DNA of 64,000 nt from Corticicoccus populi (GTDB lineage: Bacteria; Bacillota; Bacilli; Staphylococcales; Salinicoccaceae), in the NCBI RefSeq assembly GCF_042686195.1, contig NZ_JBHUOQ010000005.1, positions 229,236-293,235 on the forward strand, in the 5' to 3' direction. Positions 54,351 to 62,765 of this stretch are shown here, piece by piece. Below the pieces are notes generated by a model. The model saw only the letters and a program-made list of their open reading frames with translations. It was not told the DNA's origin and ran no database searches. Position numbers and translations under genes: made by a program. Every line of letters begins with the position of its first letter. Position 1 is the first letter of the stretch.

Positions 54351-54983
54351 CTATAAATTCTTCATATAAAAGAATAATGCCTGTAATTCTACACCTAAAT
54401 CTATATTGTGTACATAGATATCTTTATCCAGGTTCAATCTTATGGGTGTAAAGTTTAGTATACCTTTTACGCCTGCAGCAACTAAACGTTCTGCCATTTC
54501 CTGAGAAACTGACGCCGGTAGTGTAAGAATTGCCACTTCAACTTTCTCACGGCTGATAATATCCTCTAATTCATCAGTATGATAAATGTCTACACCGTTG
54601 ACCTCTGTTCCTACCAAATGCTTATTGTGGTCGAGAGCCCCGACAACAGTCATCTTATCATTTAAATTAGTGAATTTATAATTCATTAAGGCACTGCCCA
54701 GGTTACCTGCACCGATAATAATCACATTCTTCTTATCCGTACCCTGAATATGTTCCATAAAGAATTTGAGTAAACTTTTAACATTGTATCCGTAGCCTTT
54801 ACGGCCCAGTTCACCAAAATAAGAAAAGTCTCGGCGGATTGTCGCAGAATCGATATCCAGTGCTTCACTTATTTCTCTGGAAGATACACGGTCAGTCCCT
54901 GCCTCTTCCGCCTGATTAAAATACCGATAATATAACGGAAGCCGCTTCATTGTTGCATTGGGAATCTTCTTCTTACTGTTCAC
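54351..54983 (-). CDS. rex: Redox-sensing repressor Rex
   Basis: A 210-residue NADH/NAD+-sensing repressor of anaerobic genes. Winged helix at 10-75 (RLPLYYRYFNQAEEAGTDRVSSREISEALDIDSATIRRDF pattern, RKGYGYNV) and a Rossmann domain with GAGNLGSAL at about 91-99; the C-terminal helix ELQALFFYMKNL swaps between subunits. It heads the rex-tatA-tatC block, the same order as in B. subtilis. No clear Rex box was seen upstream. Confidence 0.96.
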   Translation of the reverse strand: MNSKKKIPNATMKRLPLYYRYFNQAEEAGTDRVSSREISEALDIDSATIRRDFSYFGELGRKGYGYNVKSLLKFFMEHIQGTDKKNVIIIGAGNLGSALMNYKFTNLNDKMTVVGALDHNKHLVGTEVNGVDIYHTDELEDIISREKVEVAILTLPASVSQEMAERLVAAGVKGILNFTPIRLNLDKDIYVHNIDLGVELQALFFYMKNL

Positions 54984-55119
54984 TTCAACTACACCTACCT
55001 GATATACTAGTCATTTAATTATAGCACAGTCATAATTTTTTAGTATACATTATAGGTATATAATTTCATCGTTTTTTTGTCTGTATTGTTGTAAACTTGA
55101 AGAAAGTGAGGGAATAATA

Positions 55120-57024
55120 ATGATTGTAATGCAGTTATCAAATTTGAAAAAATCTTTTGTGACAGACTTGATATTCAATAACGTCACACTCGAAATTAAA
55201 TCAGGGGAAACCATTGGTATCGTTGGGAAAAACGGTGCCGGTAAATCTACACTGATGAAAATTATAGCACAGGAACTCAGCTATGATGAAGGTACAATCA
55301 GCATGCCGAAAGATGTCTCTGTCGGATACTTGACCCAGCAGATGACACTCGAGTCTGAACAGACTGTCTATGATGAAATGATGAAGCCGTTTAAAAATAT
55401 ATTACAGATAAAAGAAGATATGGACCTTGAGACACAGTGGCTCAGCGAACATGAATATACGCACAGTGATTATGAGGCGCATATTGATAAGTTTGAAAAA
55501 CTTCAAAATACTTTTGAAAATCAGAACGGCTATCATATTGAAACTGAAATAAAATCCGTCATTACCGGACTTAATTTTGAACCGGATGATTTAAAGAGAC
55601 ATGTCAGTGAATTTTCAGGCGGCCAAAAAACACGCCTTGCTCTCGGGCAGCTTCTTTTAAGCCGGCCGAATCTGCTGCTGCTGGATGAGCCGACCAACCA
55701 CCTGGACATGGAAACTGTAGAGTGGCTGGAAGGTTACTTAAGGCAGTTCCAAGGTGCTGTCGTTATCATCAGTCATGACCGCTTCTTCCTTGATAAAACA
55801 GTGGATAAAATCTATGAACTCGAACTCAACCGGGGCACACTCTACCATACGAACTACACTAAATATATGGCAGAAAAAGAAAAACGGCACCGTCTGCTGA
55901 TGAAACAATACGAAGAGCAGCAGAAAGAAATCAGTAAGCTCGAGACTTTTGTAGAAAAAAATATCGCCCGGGCCTCGACCAGCAATATGGCCAAAAGCCG
56001 CCGGAAAAAATTAGAATCAATGGACCGTATCCAGGCACCGAGACAGGATTACCGGAATGCAGATTTCAGCTTCAATATCATGCGGGAAAGCGGCAATGAT
56101 GTCTTAAAAGTAAAGGATATATCCATCGGATACGATACACCTTTAAATGCCCACATTAATTTTTATGTTGATAAGGGTGACCGTATGGCCGTTTTAGGGC
56201 CGAACGGAATCGGTAAGTCCACCCTTGTCAAAACGATTGCCCGGAAACTTGAGACACTCGGCGGCACCATTCAATACGGCACCCACGTCTCAATCGGCTA
56301 TTATGACCAGAAACAGGCCGAATTCACATCGAACAATAATGTTCTGAATGAGCTTTGGAATGAATACCCTCATATGAATGAAAGTGATGTCCGAAAAATT
56401 CTGGGCCGCTTTTTATTCACCCAGGATGAAGTCATGAAAAGTGTTAATGACTTAAGCGGTGGTGAGAAGGCGCGTATTCAGCTTGCTAAGCTGATGCTTG
56501 AGAAAAACAATCTTCTCATCCTGGACGAACCGACCAACCACCTTGATATTGACAGTAAAGAAGTACTGGAAGAAGCTTTGGAAGCTTTCCCGGGTACTAT
56601 TCTGTTTGTATCGCACGACCGTTACTTCATCAACCGGATGGCTACTCGTGTACTTGAGATGGAACATAATAATATCACTGTCATCAATGGGGATTATGAG
56701 TATTTCCTGCACAAAAAAGAAGAACTTGAGATCACACAAATTCGTGAAGAGGAAGTTCCAGCAGAAAAAAACACCGATTACATGGATCAGAAAAAGAAGC
56801 GGAATGAAATCGGGCGTATTAAAAAACGGATTACAGCCCTTGAAAGCAGTATTTCGAGTTATGAACAGGACATCGAGAACATAGAACAACAGCTGCTTCA
56901 ACCTGAAGTGTATAATGATTTTGTTAAATCAGATACTTTAAATACTGAACTGATTGACAAAAACCAGAAACTTGAGCATGCGCTTGAAGAGTGGGAACAG
57001 CTCGGGAATGAACTGAATGATTAA
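55120..57024 (+). CDS. ydiF: ABC-F family ATPase, YdiF/Uup-like
   Basis: A 634-residue ribosome-associated ABC-F protein with two ATPase domains: Walker A VGKNGAGKST and GPNGIGKST, signatures SGGQKTRLALGQLLLS and SGGEKARIQLAKLML, both with LDEPTNHLD. A linker (about 245-310) and a C-terminal coiled coil (about 565-634) are present. Position next to rex and near tsaD matches B. subtilis ydiF; a housekeeping translation factor is more likely than a resistance protein. It is divergent from rex. Confidence 0.93.
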   Translation: MIVMQLSNLKKSFVTDLIFNNVTLEIKSGETIGIVGKNGAGKSTLMKIIAQELSYDEGTISMPKDVSVGYLTQQMTLESEQTVYDEMMKPFKNILQIKEDMDLETQWLSEHEYTHSDYEAHIDKFEKLQNTFENQNGYHIETEIKSVITGLNFEPDDLKRHVSEFSGGQKTRLALGQLLLSRPNLLLLDEPTNHLDMETVEWLEGYLRQFQGAVVIISHDRFFLDKTVDKIYELELNRGTLYHTNYTKYMAEKEKRHRLLMKQYEEQQKEISKLETFVEKNIARASTSNMAKSRRKKLESMDRIQAPRQDYRNADFSFNIMRESGNDVLKVKDISIGYDTPLNAHINFYVDKGDRMAVLGPNGIGKSTLVKTIARKLETLGGTIQYGTHVSIGYYDQKQAEFTSNNNVLNELWNEYPHMNESDVRKILGRFLFTQDEVMKSVNDLSGGEKARIQLAKLMLEKNNLLILDEPTNHLDIDSKEVLEEALEAFPGTILFVSHDRYFINRMATRVLEMEHNNITVINGDYEYFLHKKEELEITQIREEEVPAEKNTDYMDQKKKRNEIGRIKKRITALESSISSYEQDIENIEQQLLQPEVYNDFVKSDTLNTELIDKNQKLEHALEEWEQLGNELND

Positions 57025-57053
57025 ATCGTCTGTTTTAAGCAGACGATTTTTCT
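57023..57053 (+). terminator. Terminator of the ydiF-like gene
   Basis: AAATCGTCTG and CAGACGATTT around 7 bases, followed by TTCTTT. The stem begins within the stop codon. Confidence 0.88.
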
Positions 57054-57103
57054 TTGTGTTCGGTGTAAAAGAAAACTTTCTAAAAAATGAAATACACACA
57101 TAT

Positions 57104-57264
57104 TTATCCACAGGTTATATTGTGGATTCTCAGTACCTGTTGTTACTTTTCCACAAAATCCACAAGAAATAATACTGTTTCCCACAAAGTTACCCACACT
57201 CATCCGTCACTTATCCATAATCATTCCACTTTTTATCAACAGGTTATCCACAGATTGTGGATAA
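57104..57264. other. DnaA-box cluster
   Basis: Three perfect DnaA boxes (TTATCCACA at 57104-57112 and 57244-57252, and TGTGGATAA at 57256-57264 on the other strand) and at least four one-mismatch boxes: TTTTCCACA 57147, TTACCCACA 57190, TTATCCATA 57211, TTATCAACA 57233. All but one strong box point the same way. No dnaA, dnaN or AT-rich unwinding region is nearby, so this looks like a DnaA-titrating or regulatory cluster rather than an origin. The rest of the 57050-57335 gap shows nothing else apart from a near-palindrome at 57278-57294. Confidence 0.8.
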
Positions 57265-57335
57265 AACGAATGTTCCGTCTTGACAGCTGTCGAGACTTGT
57301 AATCAAAAACCTAAAAGAACGCCCGTTCCACCCCT

Positions 57336-57938
57336 CTACTCTTCTGAAATACCCGCAGCATAAAACGGACCTTTAACAGATATAATTTCCAGTATCTGTG
57401 CAAGTTCCTCCCATGACTCACGCCTTTGATTCTCAAGCCATCTCTTCATTAATGAAATATGTGCACCTGTAATATAGGCAATTAAATAATCAATGTCGAC
57501 TTTCACTTTCTCGGGATTGAGTATCTGTGATACTTTATCACGATAATATGCTGACATGTATTCCTGAATTTTCTGTTCAAATCCTTTCACTCCGGGATTA
57601 TTAAACAGAGCAATAATTCTTTCACTGTTAACATCAACATATTCAAAAGTCTTAATGGCAATATCCTTTGCCATCTTTCTGGTCAATTTTTGATGTTCAT
57701 CAATATTCTCCATCAAGTTTTTTGAAAGGCCAGACAACAGCTCTGTTTCATAGGCATTCAAAAGTTCATATTTATCCTGAAAATGCATGTAAAAAGTACC
57801 TCGGTTAATCATCGCCCGTTCTGTAATATCCTTAACACTGATATCATCAAAACTTTTTTCTTTTATTAATGAGGTAAATGCACCATCAAGTGCCATTCTC
57901 GTTTTTATCTTTCTCAAGTCATCTTTTCTATTTTCCAT
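57336..57938 (-). CDS. TetR/AcrR family regulator
   Basis: A 200-residue regulator: helix-turn-helix at about 10-60 (RMALDGAFTSLIKEKSFDDISVKDI pattern, AMINRGTFYMHFQDKYELL) and a helical ligand domain. The pattern RGTFYMHFQDK and a C-terminal TetR_C_7-like part (FEQKIQEYMSAYYRDKV, ISLMKRWLENQR) match the group that controls YhgE/Pip-type exporters. The ATG at 57938 has AGGAGGA 8 bases upstream and is preferred over one nine codons earlier. It is divergent from its presumed target. Confidence 0.9.
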   Translation of the reverse strand: MENRKDDLRKIKTRMALDGAFTSLIKEKSFDDISVKDITERAMINRGTFYMHFQDKYELLNAYETELLSGLSKNLMENIDEHQKLTRKMAKDIAIKTFEYVDVNSERIIALFNNPGVKGFEQKIQEYMSAYYRDKVSQILNPEKVKVDIDYLIAYITGAHISLMKRWLENQRRESWEELAQILEIISVKGPFYAAGISEE

Positions 57939-57983
57939 AGTGTAATTCCTCCTTTTAACAGACAATTATAAAGTTTGCGTCGT

Positions 57984-58012
57984 ATAATAGACGAGATGCG
58001 TTTTATTGTCTA
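57984..58012 (-). promoter_or_regulatory. Promoter of the TetR-type gene
   Basis: On the minus strand TAGACA (58007-58012), 17 bases, TATTAT (57984-57989). The boxes are identical to those of the divergent promoter at 58043-58071, and AATAGAC/GTCTATT copies around them could be the repressor's site. Confidence 0.65.
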
Positions 58013-58042
58013 TTGATTTTTTACAATTTCGAAATAAAATAA

Positions 58043-58071
58043 TAGACAGTGTGTTCATTAACTGTTATTAT
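58043..58071 (+). promoter_or_regulatory. Promoter of the YhgE-type gene
   Basis: TAGACA (58043-58048), 17 bases, TATTAT (58066-58071), 30 bases before the ATG. The boxes and spacing are the same as in the divergent promoter. Confidence 0.65.
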
Positions 58072-58100
58072 AGCTTTATTTTAAAAGAGAGGGAAATAAA

Positions 58101-59549
58101 ATGTTTAATGATTTTAAAGTATTATTTAAAAATCCTCTGCTGTTAATATCCGTATTTATCACAGCAGCGGTACCCGTAATTTATACAGCAATATTCCTTG
58201 GGTCCATGTGGGATCCATACAGTAATATGGATGAGATGGAGATTGCCGTAGTCAATGAAGATACTGGTTCTGAATTAGACGGTGAAAGTATTAACGTCGG
58301 GGAGGATGTTATCTCAAACCTTGAAGATAATAACGACTTCGACTGGCAGGTCATGGATTATGACAAAGCACAGCAGCATCTTGAAGACGGTGAAGCGTTC
58401 GGCGTAGTGGTCATTCCTGAAAGCACTTCTGAATCTGCAGGAAAAATGCTTGAGGACGGCGGTGCACCGATTGATATCGATCTTTATACAAACCCCGGTT
58501 TCAACTATATGGGAAGTGTCATCGGCGGTCAGGCCGGTAATGGTGTATCCGATGAAATTTCAACGTCAATCACTGAATTGTACACAAAAGCTTTAGTATC
58601 ATCATTAAGTGATGTGCATGATTCAAATGAAGAACTTATTGACGGTCTGAACACGATGCAGGACAGTACTTCAGACTTAATTGATGCAAATACAGAACTT
58701 CAAAGCGGACTCGATGCTGCAGGTGCTGCACTCGGCGAGGAAGGCGAAGCGCTCGCTTCAGGCAATAATCAGATTACAGACGGTCTTGAAGCACTTCAGG
58801 ACGGCCAGGGAGAGATGAGCAGTCAGGTTTCAGAAGGTAATGAAGCATTGAACGATTTTTCATTAACAGACAGCAATGCTGAACTCATTGCCGACCCGGT
58901 TAATATCAACGAACACGAAATTGTCGACATCAACAACTACGGTCAAAACTTTGCACCGTTTATTGCAGCTGTCAGCTTATTCCTAGGTGCCGTAGCATAT
59001 TCTGTCATCTATCCGGTCAACCGTAAAACAGAATTCTATCCAAACTTCTTCAGTATGTTTGCCAGTAAGTCTCTGTTGATGATTTTCCATGGTGCTTTAG
59101 CCGGCACACTGCTTTATCTTGTGATTCATTTTGGTTTTAATATGGAAATTCAGAATGAGCCGAGATTCTATTTGATGGTCTGTCTGTGGTCAATTGCATC
59201 AGTACTCTTTGTTGTTTTACTAGTTAATGTTTTAGGGAACGTCGGAAAATTCATTGCCATCGTATTATTAATTCTGCAGCTTTCATCAAGTGCAGGGACA
59301 TTCCCTATCGATACTGCAGGTGCTTTTTATCAAAATATTCACCCGTATCTTCCGATGAGCTATGTCATTACTGCTCTGAGAGAAGCCATTTTCAATTTTG
59401 AAGCAGTCATGTCATACAATGATGCATTAATCTATATGGGTGTGATTATCTTCGGTTCACTGTTGATGATGCTTCTTGTATCATTCCTGAAATTTAAATT
59501 ACCTGCTTTTGATGAAATATCAAATAAGCTCGGTGAATCTGAAAGTTAA
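58101..59549 (+). CDS. YhgE/Pip-type ABC-2 membrane protein (short form)
   Basis: A 482-residue membrane protein. An N-terminal helix (about 15-35) with the family start FKNPLLLISVFITAAVPVIYTAIFLGSMWDPY is followed by an external domain (IAVVNEDTGSELDG) and a short coiled segment with NxLxxGLxxL-like heptads (about 170-255), then six helices (about 275-475). Typical YhgE/Pip proteins are 700-900 residues with a much longer coiled region, so this is a short version. Regulated probably by the divergent TetR gene. The role may be export of a toxic compound or lipid; not proven. Confidence 0.85.
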   Translation: MFNDFKVLFKNPLLLISVFITAAVPVIYTAIFLGSMWDPYSNMDEMEIAVVNEDTGSELDGESINVGEDVISNLEDNNDFDWQVMDYDKAQQHLEDGEAFGVVVIPESTSESAGKMLEDGGAPIDIDLYTNPGFNYMGSVIGGQAGNGVSDEISTSITELYTKALVSSLSDVHDSNEELIDGLNTMQDSTSDLIDANTELQSGLDAAGAALGEEGEALASGNNQITDGLEALQDGQGEMSSQVSEGNEALNDFSLTDSNAELIADPVNINEHEIVDINNYGQNFAPFIAAVSLFLGAVAYSVIYPVNRKTEFYPNFFSMFASKSLLMIFHGALAGTLLYLVIHFGFNMEIQNEPRFYLMVCLWSIASVLFVVLLVNVLGNVGKFIAIVLLILQLSSSAGTFPIDTAGAFYQNIHPYLPMSYVITALREAIFNFEAVMSYNDALIYMGVIIFGSLLMMLLVSFLKFKLPAFDEISNKLGESES

Positions 59550-59562
59550 TAGATATATTTTA

Positions 59563-59595
59563 AGGGAGAGTGACTCGGTCACCCTCCCTTTTTTT
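59563..59595 (+). terminator. Terminator of the YhgE-type gene
   Basis: GGGAG/AGTGAC pairs with GTCACC/CTCCC around TCG, followed by seven T. Convergent with the Msr-like ABC-F gene, whose stop lies in the T run. Confidence 0.88.
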
Positions 59596-61048
59596 AATGT
59601 TTAATCAATGTCTGATTGATGATTTCATATATTTCATCTGCTGTTCTTTCCACAAAATATTTATCATGGGAAGTGAATATTACTGTACCTTGATATGCTC
59701 CGATAAACGCCTCCAGCGCCTGAATCGTTTTTAAGTCAATGAAGTTCGTCGGTTCATCAAGTATGATGACATTGGACCGCTTCACAAACAGCAGTGCCAG
59801 TGATACTCTTGTTGCTTCTCCCCCGCTCAGTACATTGACGGGTTTCATCACTTCATCATTGGAAAATCCTAATTTAACAAGCATACTTCTGACTAAAGGC
59901 TCAGTAAAATCCGTATGCCGCATTAAATATCTCACAATAGAATCATTACTGTTCATTTTATATGACATCTGTTCATACACTTCGATTCTCACTTTCGGCG
60001 AGATAGTGAACGCTCGATTCTGTTCTATAATTTCCTGAAGCAGTGATGATTTACCTGTACCATTTCCTCCTGTGACAGCAATCTTTTTTGAAAGCGGAAA
60101 CTGAAAACTGACTGAATCAAGCAGTACTTTATCTCCTCTTTTCAAAGTGAAATCCTGAGCCATAACGGGGAAATTATTGTGCAGCTCTACTAATTTTGAT
60201 ATTGGAAAAATCAGCTCCCGCTCTGTTTTCGGCTGTTTAACTTCCTCCATCTGACTGATTCTTTTCTCTATATGTTTTGCTTTTTTATAGACCTGTTTCT
60301 GCACTGTTTCTTTTGATTTTGTACCCTCAAGACGGGAGGGCCGGATATCATCACGTGATCTCTTATCCACATGATTCATTTTTTCCGCCTTCCGCAGCTG
60401 TTTCTCTTCCGCTGCTTCAAGACGCTTCTTTTCATTCATATACTGTTCATACTGACGTTCCTGTTCGAGCTGTTCAATTTGTTTTTGACTTTCATAGTCA
60501 TCATAACTGCCATGGTATTCCCGAATACTCCCGTCATCAATTTCCCATATCTTTGTCGCCAGACTGTTGATGAAATGCCGGTCATGACTGACGAATATTA
60601 AAGTACCGTAATAATACTCAAGCTCTTTAATGAGCAGTTTTATGCCTTCAGTATCAATGTGTGTTGTCGGCTCATCTAAAAGAAGACCGAGCCGATAGTC
60701 GGATAATATTTTTACCAGTCTGAACTTTGTTTCTTCACCGCCGCTTAACTGCTCGTTATCCGGTACATTCATCCGGCTTAAGAGTTCAAAATCAAGCGTA
60801 TTATCCACACTTTGATCGAGTTCACCAATCTGCGGGAGATAATTAAAGTCTGTATGTCTTTCTATACAGGCTTCATACTCAGGATGTTCACCTGCTATCA
60901 CTTTTAACAGTGTTGATTTTCCCTTACCGTTGTCACCGACTATCGCAATTCTATCATTGGTATACGCGGACAATTCATCTACTTTAAATAAGTCTTTGTT
61001 TCCGAAGCTGAGATCTAAATTCTTAATTTTTATTGATTGTTCATTCAT
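59594..61048 (-). CDS. ABC-F ribosomal protection protein, Msr-like
   Basis: A 484-residue ABC-F protein with two ATPase domains (Walker A GDNGKGKST and GGNGTGKSS; signatures LSGGEETKFRLV and LSGGEATRVSLAL; DEPTTHIDTEG and DEPTNFIDLK) and a charged linker of about 85 residues. The linker and flanks (EYHGSYDDYESQKQIEQ, ELHNNFPVMAQDF, NGTGKSSLLQ, SPKVRIEVYEQMSYKMNSN) resemble Msr-type proteins, which free ribosomes from macrolides and streptogramin B. The start is the ATG at 61048 after AAGGAG; a frame to 61159 would cross the leader terminator. Expression is probably controlled by the upstream leader. Resistance is inferred, and the spectrum is unknown. Confidence 0.8.
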   Translation of the reverse strand: MNEQSIKIKNLDLSFGNKDLFKVDELSAYTNDRIAIVGDNGKGKSTLLKVIAGEHPEYEACIERHTDFNYLPQIGELDQSVDNTLDFELLSRMNVPDNEQLSGGEETKFRLVKILSDYRLGLLLDEPTTHIDTEGIKLLIKELEYYYGTLIFVSHDRHFINSLATKIWEIDDGSIREYHGSYDDYESQKQIEQLEQERQYEQYMNEKKRLEAAEEKQLRKAEKMNHVDKRSRDDIRPSRLEGTKSKETVQKQVYKKAKHIEKRISQMEEVKQPKTERELIFPISKLVELHNNFPVMAQDFTLKRGDKVLLDSVSFQFPLSKKIAVTGGNGTGKSSLLQEIIEQNRAFTISPKVRIEVYEQMSYKMNSNDSIVRYLMRHTDFTEPLVRSMLVKLGFSNDEVMKPVNVLSGGEATRVSLALLFVKRSNVIILDEPTNFIDLKTIQALEAFIGAYQGTVIFTSHDKYFVERTADEIYEIINQTLIKH

Positions 61049-61091
61049 ATGATTTGCACTCCTTAATGTCTGTGCAAACAATCTCCGGGCA

Positions 61092-61120
61092 TAAAAAAGA
61101 GACAGTCCTGTACTGTCTCC
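61092..61120 (-). terminator. Attenuator terminator before the Msr-like gene
   Basis: On the minus strand GAGACAGT-ACAGG-ACTGTCTC followed by TTTTTT, between the leader peptide and the ABC-F start. A second hairpin, with arms AGA(A)CTTTTGAAT and ATTCAAAAG-TCT at 61187-61225, covers the last leader codons and could be opened by a stalled ribosome. Confidence 0.85.
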
Positions 61121-61207
61121 CTGAATGTCTTTCATTTTAAGGTATGAAAATGGACACACTTATCCCGTAGAATAATCGTTTGAACAAGACTTTTGAATAA
61201 TATTTAA

Positions 61208-61252
61208 TTATGATTCAAAAGTTCTGTTCCAAATTCTCGGCATGTTGGCCAT
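61208..61252 (-). CDS. Leader peptide of the Msr-like gene (14 aa)
   Basis: A short gene coding for MANMPRIWNRTFES with an excellent ribosome site AAGGAGG 8 bases before the ATG. It stands 30 bases after the tsaD stop and about 90 bases before an intrinsic terminator, followed by the ABC-F gene. This is the layout of inducible resistance leaders, where drug-stalled ribosomes on the leader prevent termination. Its last codons lie in one arm of the upstream hairpin. Confidence 0.75.
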   Translation of the reverse strand: MANMPRIWNRTFES

Positions 61253-61281
61253 TTTCAAAACCTCCTTAGTTTAATACATGT

Positions 61282-61311
61282 ATTATAACACCGTCGTGCT
61301 GTACGTTTCAA
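61282..61311 (-). promoter_or_regulatory. Promoter of the leader/Msr-like transcript
   Basis: On the minus strand TTGAAA (61306-61311), 18 bases, TATAAT (61282-61287) with an extended -10 (TGTTATAAT). The -10 overlaps the tsaD stop codon, so the resistance-type gene is driven from within the 3' end of the essential gene. Confidence 0.65.
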
Positions 61312-62314
61312 TATCGATAAAACTGCGTCCGTTTAAATCAAGACCTGTAAAATATTCCTTCAGATACAATTGATACGCTGCCGCACCAATCATCGCTGCA
61401 TTATCAGTACAGTACTTTAAAGCAGGAATATGGAGTTTCACTTCTTGTTTACTGCAGAGTGATTCAAATCTGTTTCTAAGGCCGCTGTTTGCAGCGACAC
61501 CTCCTGCAACAATTAAATGCTCCACACCATATTCCCGAACTGCCTTCATAGCCTTATCCGTAATGACATCTACAACACTGTTTTGGAAAGCGCAGGCAAC
61601 ATTCTCAGGCTTAACTTCCAGTCCCTTCTGACTGTAATTATGGTGTGTATTGATTACTGCTGATTTCAATCCGCTGAAGCTGAAATCATACGAACCTTTC
61701 TCCAGATATGCTCTCGGAAAATTAAATTCATCTGTGCCTTCACTACTGAGACGGTCAATATGAGGACCTCCGGGATAAGGCAGTCCAATTACTCTTGCTA
61801 CTTTATCATAGGCTTCTCCAACAGCGTCATCTCTCGTCTCTCCAATGACTTCAAACTCTAAATGGCTTTTCATTAATAACAGTTCAGTGTGGCCTCCTGA
61901 TACAACGAGCGCAATTAACGGGAAATTCATCTGTTCTTCAAGCTCGGATGCATATATATGCCCTGCAATATGATGCACTGGGATCAGCGGAAGATCATGT
62001 GCAAAACTGAATGCTTTGGCCGCATTAATTCCGACGAGAAGTGCACCGATGAGACCGGGACCTTCTGTTACAGCCACTGCATCCAGCTCATCCGGGCTAA
62101 TTTCAGCCTTCTGTAGAGCCTCTTCAATCACCAATGTAATTGACTCAACATGATGCCTCGATGCCACTTCGGGAACGACACCACCGAATCGTTTATGGCT
62201 GTCGATTTGACTAACCACAACATTTGATAAAATCTCTTTCCCATTTTTTATAATGCTGCATGCAGTCTCATCACAGCTGGTTTCTATACTTAATATTTTA
62301 ATATCTTTAGTCAT
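61283..62314 (-). CDS. tsaD: tRNA threonylcarbamoyladenosine transferase subunit TsaD
   Basis: A 343-residue metalloprotein that, with TsaB and TsaE, adds the threonylcarbamoyl group to A37 of ANN-decoding tRNAs. It starts ILSIETSCDETACSII, has the metal-binding VHHIAGHIYA at about 110-119, SGGHTELLLM, the nucleotide loop and GGVAANSGLR near 270. It overlaps rimI by eight bases at its start. It is the last gene of tsaE-tsaB-rimI-tsaD. Confidence 0.97.
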   Translation of the reverse strand: MTKDIKILSIETSCDETACSIIKNGKEILSNVVVSQIDSHKRFGGVVPEVASRHHVESITLVIEEALQKAEISPDELDAVAVTEGPGLIGALLVGINAAKAFSFAHDLPLIPVHHIAGHIYASELEEQMNFPLIALVVSGGHTELLLMKSHLEFEVIGETRDDAVGEAYDKVARVIGLPYPGGPHIDRLSSEGTDEFNFPRAYLEKGSYDFSFSGLKSAVINTHHNYSQKGLEVKPENVACAFQNSVVDVITDKAMKAVREYGVEHLIVAGGVAANSGLRNRFESLCSKQEVKLHIPALKYCTDNAAMIGAAAYQLYLKEYFTGLDLNGRSFIDIETYSTTVL

Positions 62315-62765
62315 TTAACTTCACCCACATTACATGTGCATCCTTTCCAGGACCATAATAATTTTTACGGATACCACCATAGCTGAATCCCAGTTTTTCG
62401 TAAAGGTTTTTAGCCGCTGTATTCTCTACATTCACTTCGAGGGAAAGTATATCCGTTGATTCTGTACAGTATTCCTTAATATGACTCAGTAAGTACTCTC
62501 CGAATCCCCGACCGCGTAAATCAGTCCTGACAGCAATAGTAGTTATCTGACTCTGCTCAAGAATCATCCATAGGCCGCAGTAACCAATAATGATATTATT
62601 TTGTTCCATTACAAAGTAATGTGCAAAATTATTAACGACAAGTTCACGCATAAAGGATTCTTTTTTCCAGGAAGTTGAAGGGAAAGATGCCGTCTCGATT
62701 TCATGAACCGTATCGATATCTTCTGCAGTCATCTCCCGGATGATTATTGATTCTTTTCTATCCAA
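62307..62765 (-). CDS. rimI: Ribosomal protein alanine N-acetyltransferase RimI
   Basis: A 152-residue GNAT protein of the RimI group: IREMTAEDIDTVHEIETASFPSTSW start pattern, TTIAVRTDLRGRGFGEYLL with the acetyl-CoA loop, and LEVNVENTAAKNLYEKLGFSYGGIRKNYY at the end. The start is TTG at 62765, ten bases after GGAGG; no suitable ATG exists. It overlaps tsaB by 22 bases. Confidence 0.93.
   Translation of the reverse strand: MDRKESIIIREMTAEDIDTVHEIETASFPSTSWKKESFMRELVVNNFAHYFVMEQNNIIIGYCGLWMILEQSQITTIAVRTDLRGRGFGEYLLSHIKEYCTESTDILSLEVNVENTAAKNLYEKLGFSYGGIRKNYYGPGKDAHVMWVKLND

Noticed and set aside
54984..55119. Rex operator (TTGTGAA-N6-TTCACAA) before rex
   Set aside because: No such inverted repeat was seen in the rex-ydiF divergent region.
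57050..57335. Replication origin (oriC) at the DnaA-box cluster
   Set aside because: No dnaA, dnaN, rpmH or gidA-type genes and no long AT-rich unwinding stretch lie next to it; the flanking genes are ydiF and a TetR regulator.
59594..61159. Longer Msr-like protein with start at 61159
   Set aside because: The added 37 residues read through the terminator and attenuator region and do not look like an ABC-F N-terminus.
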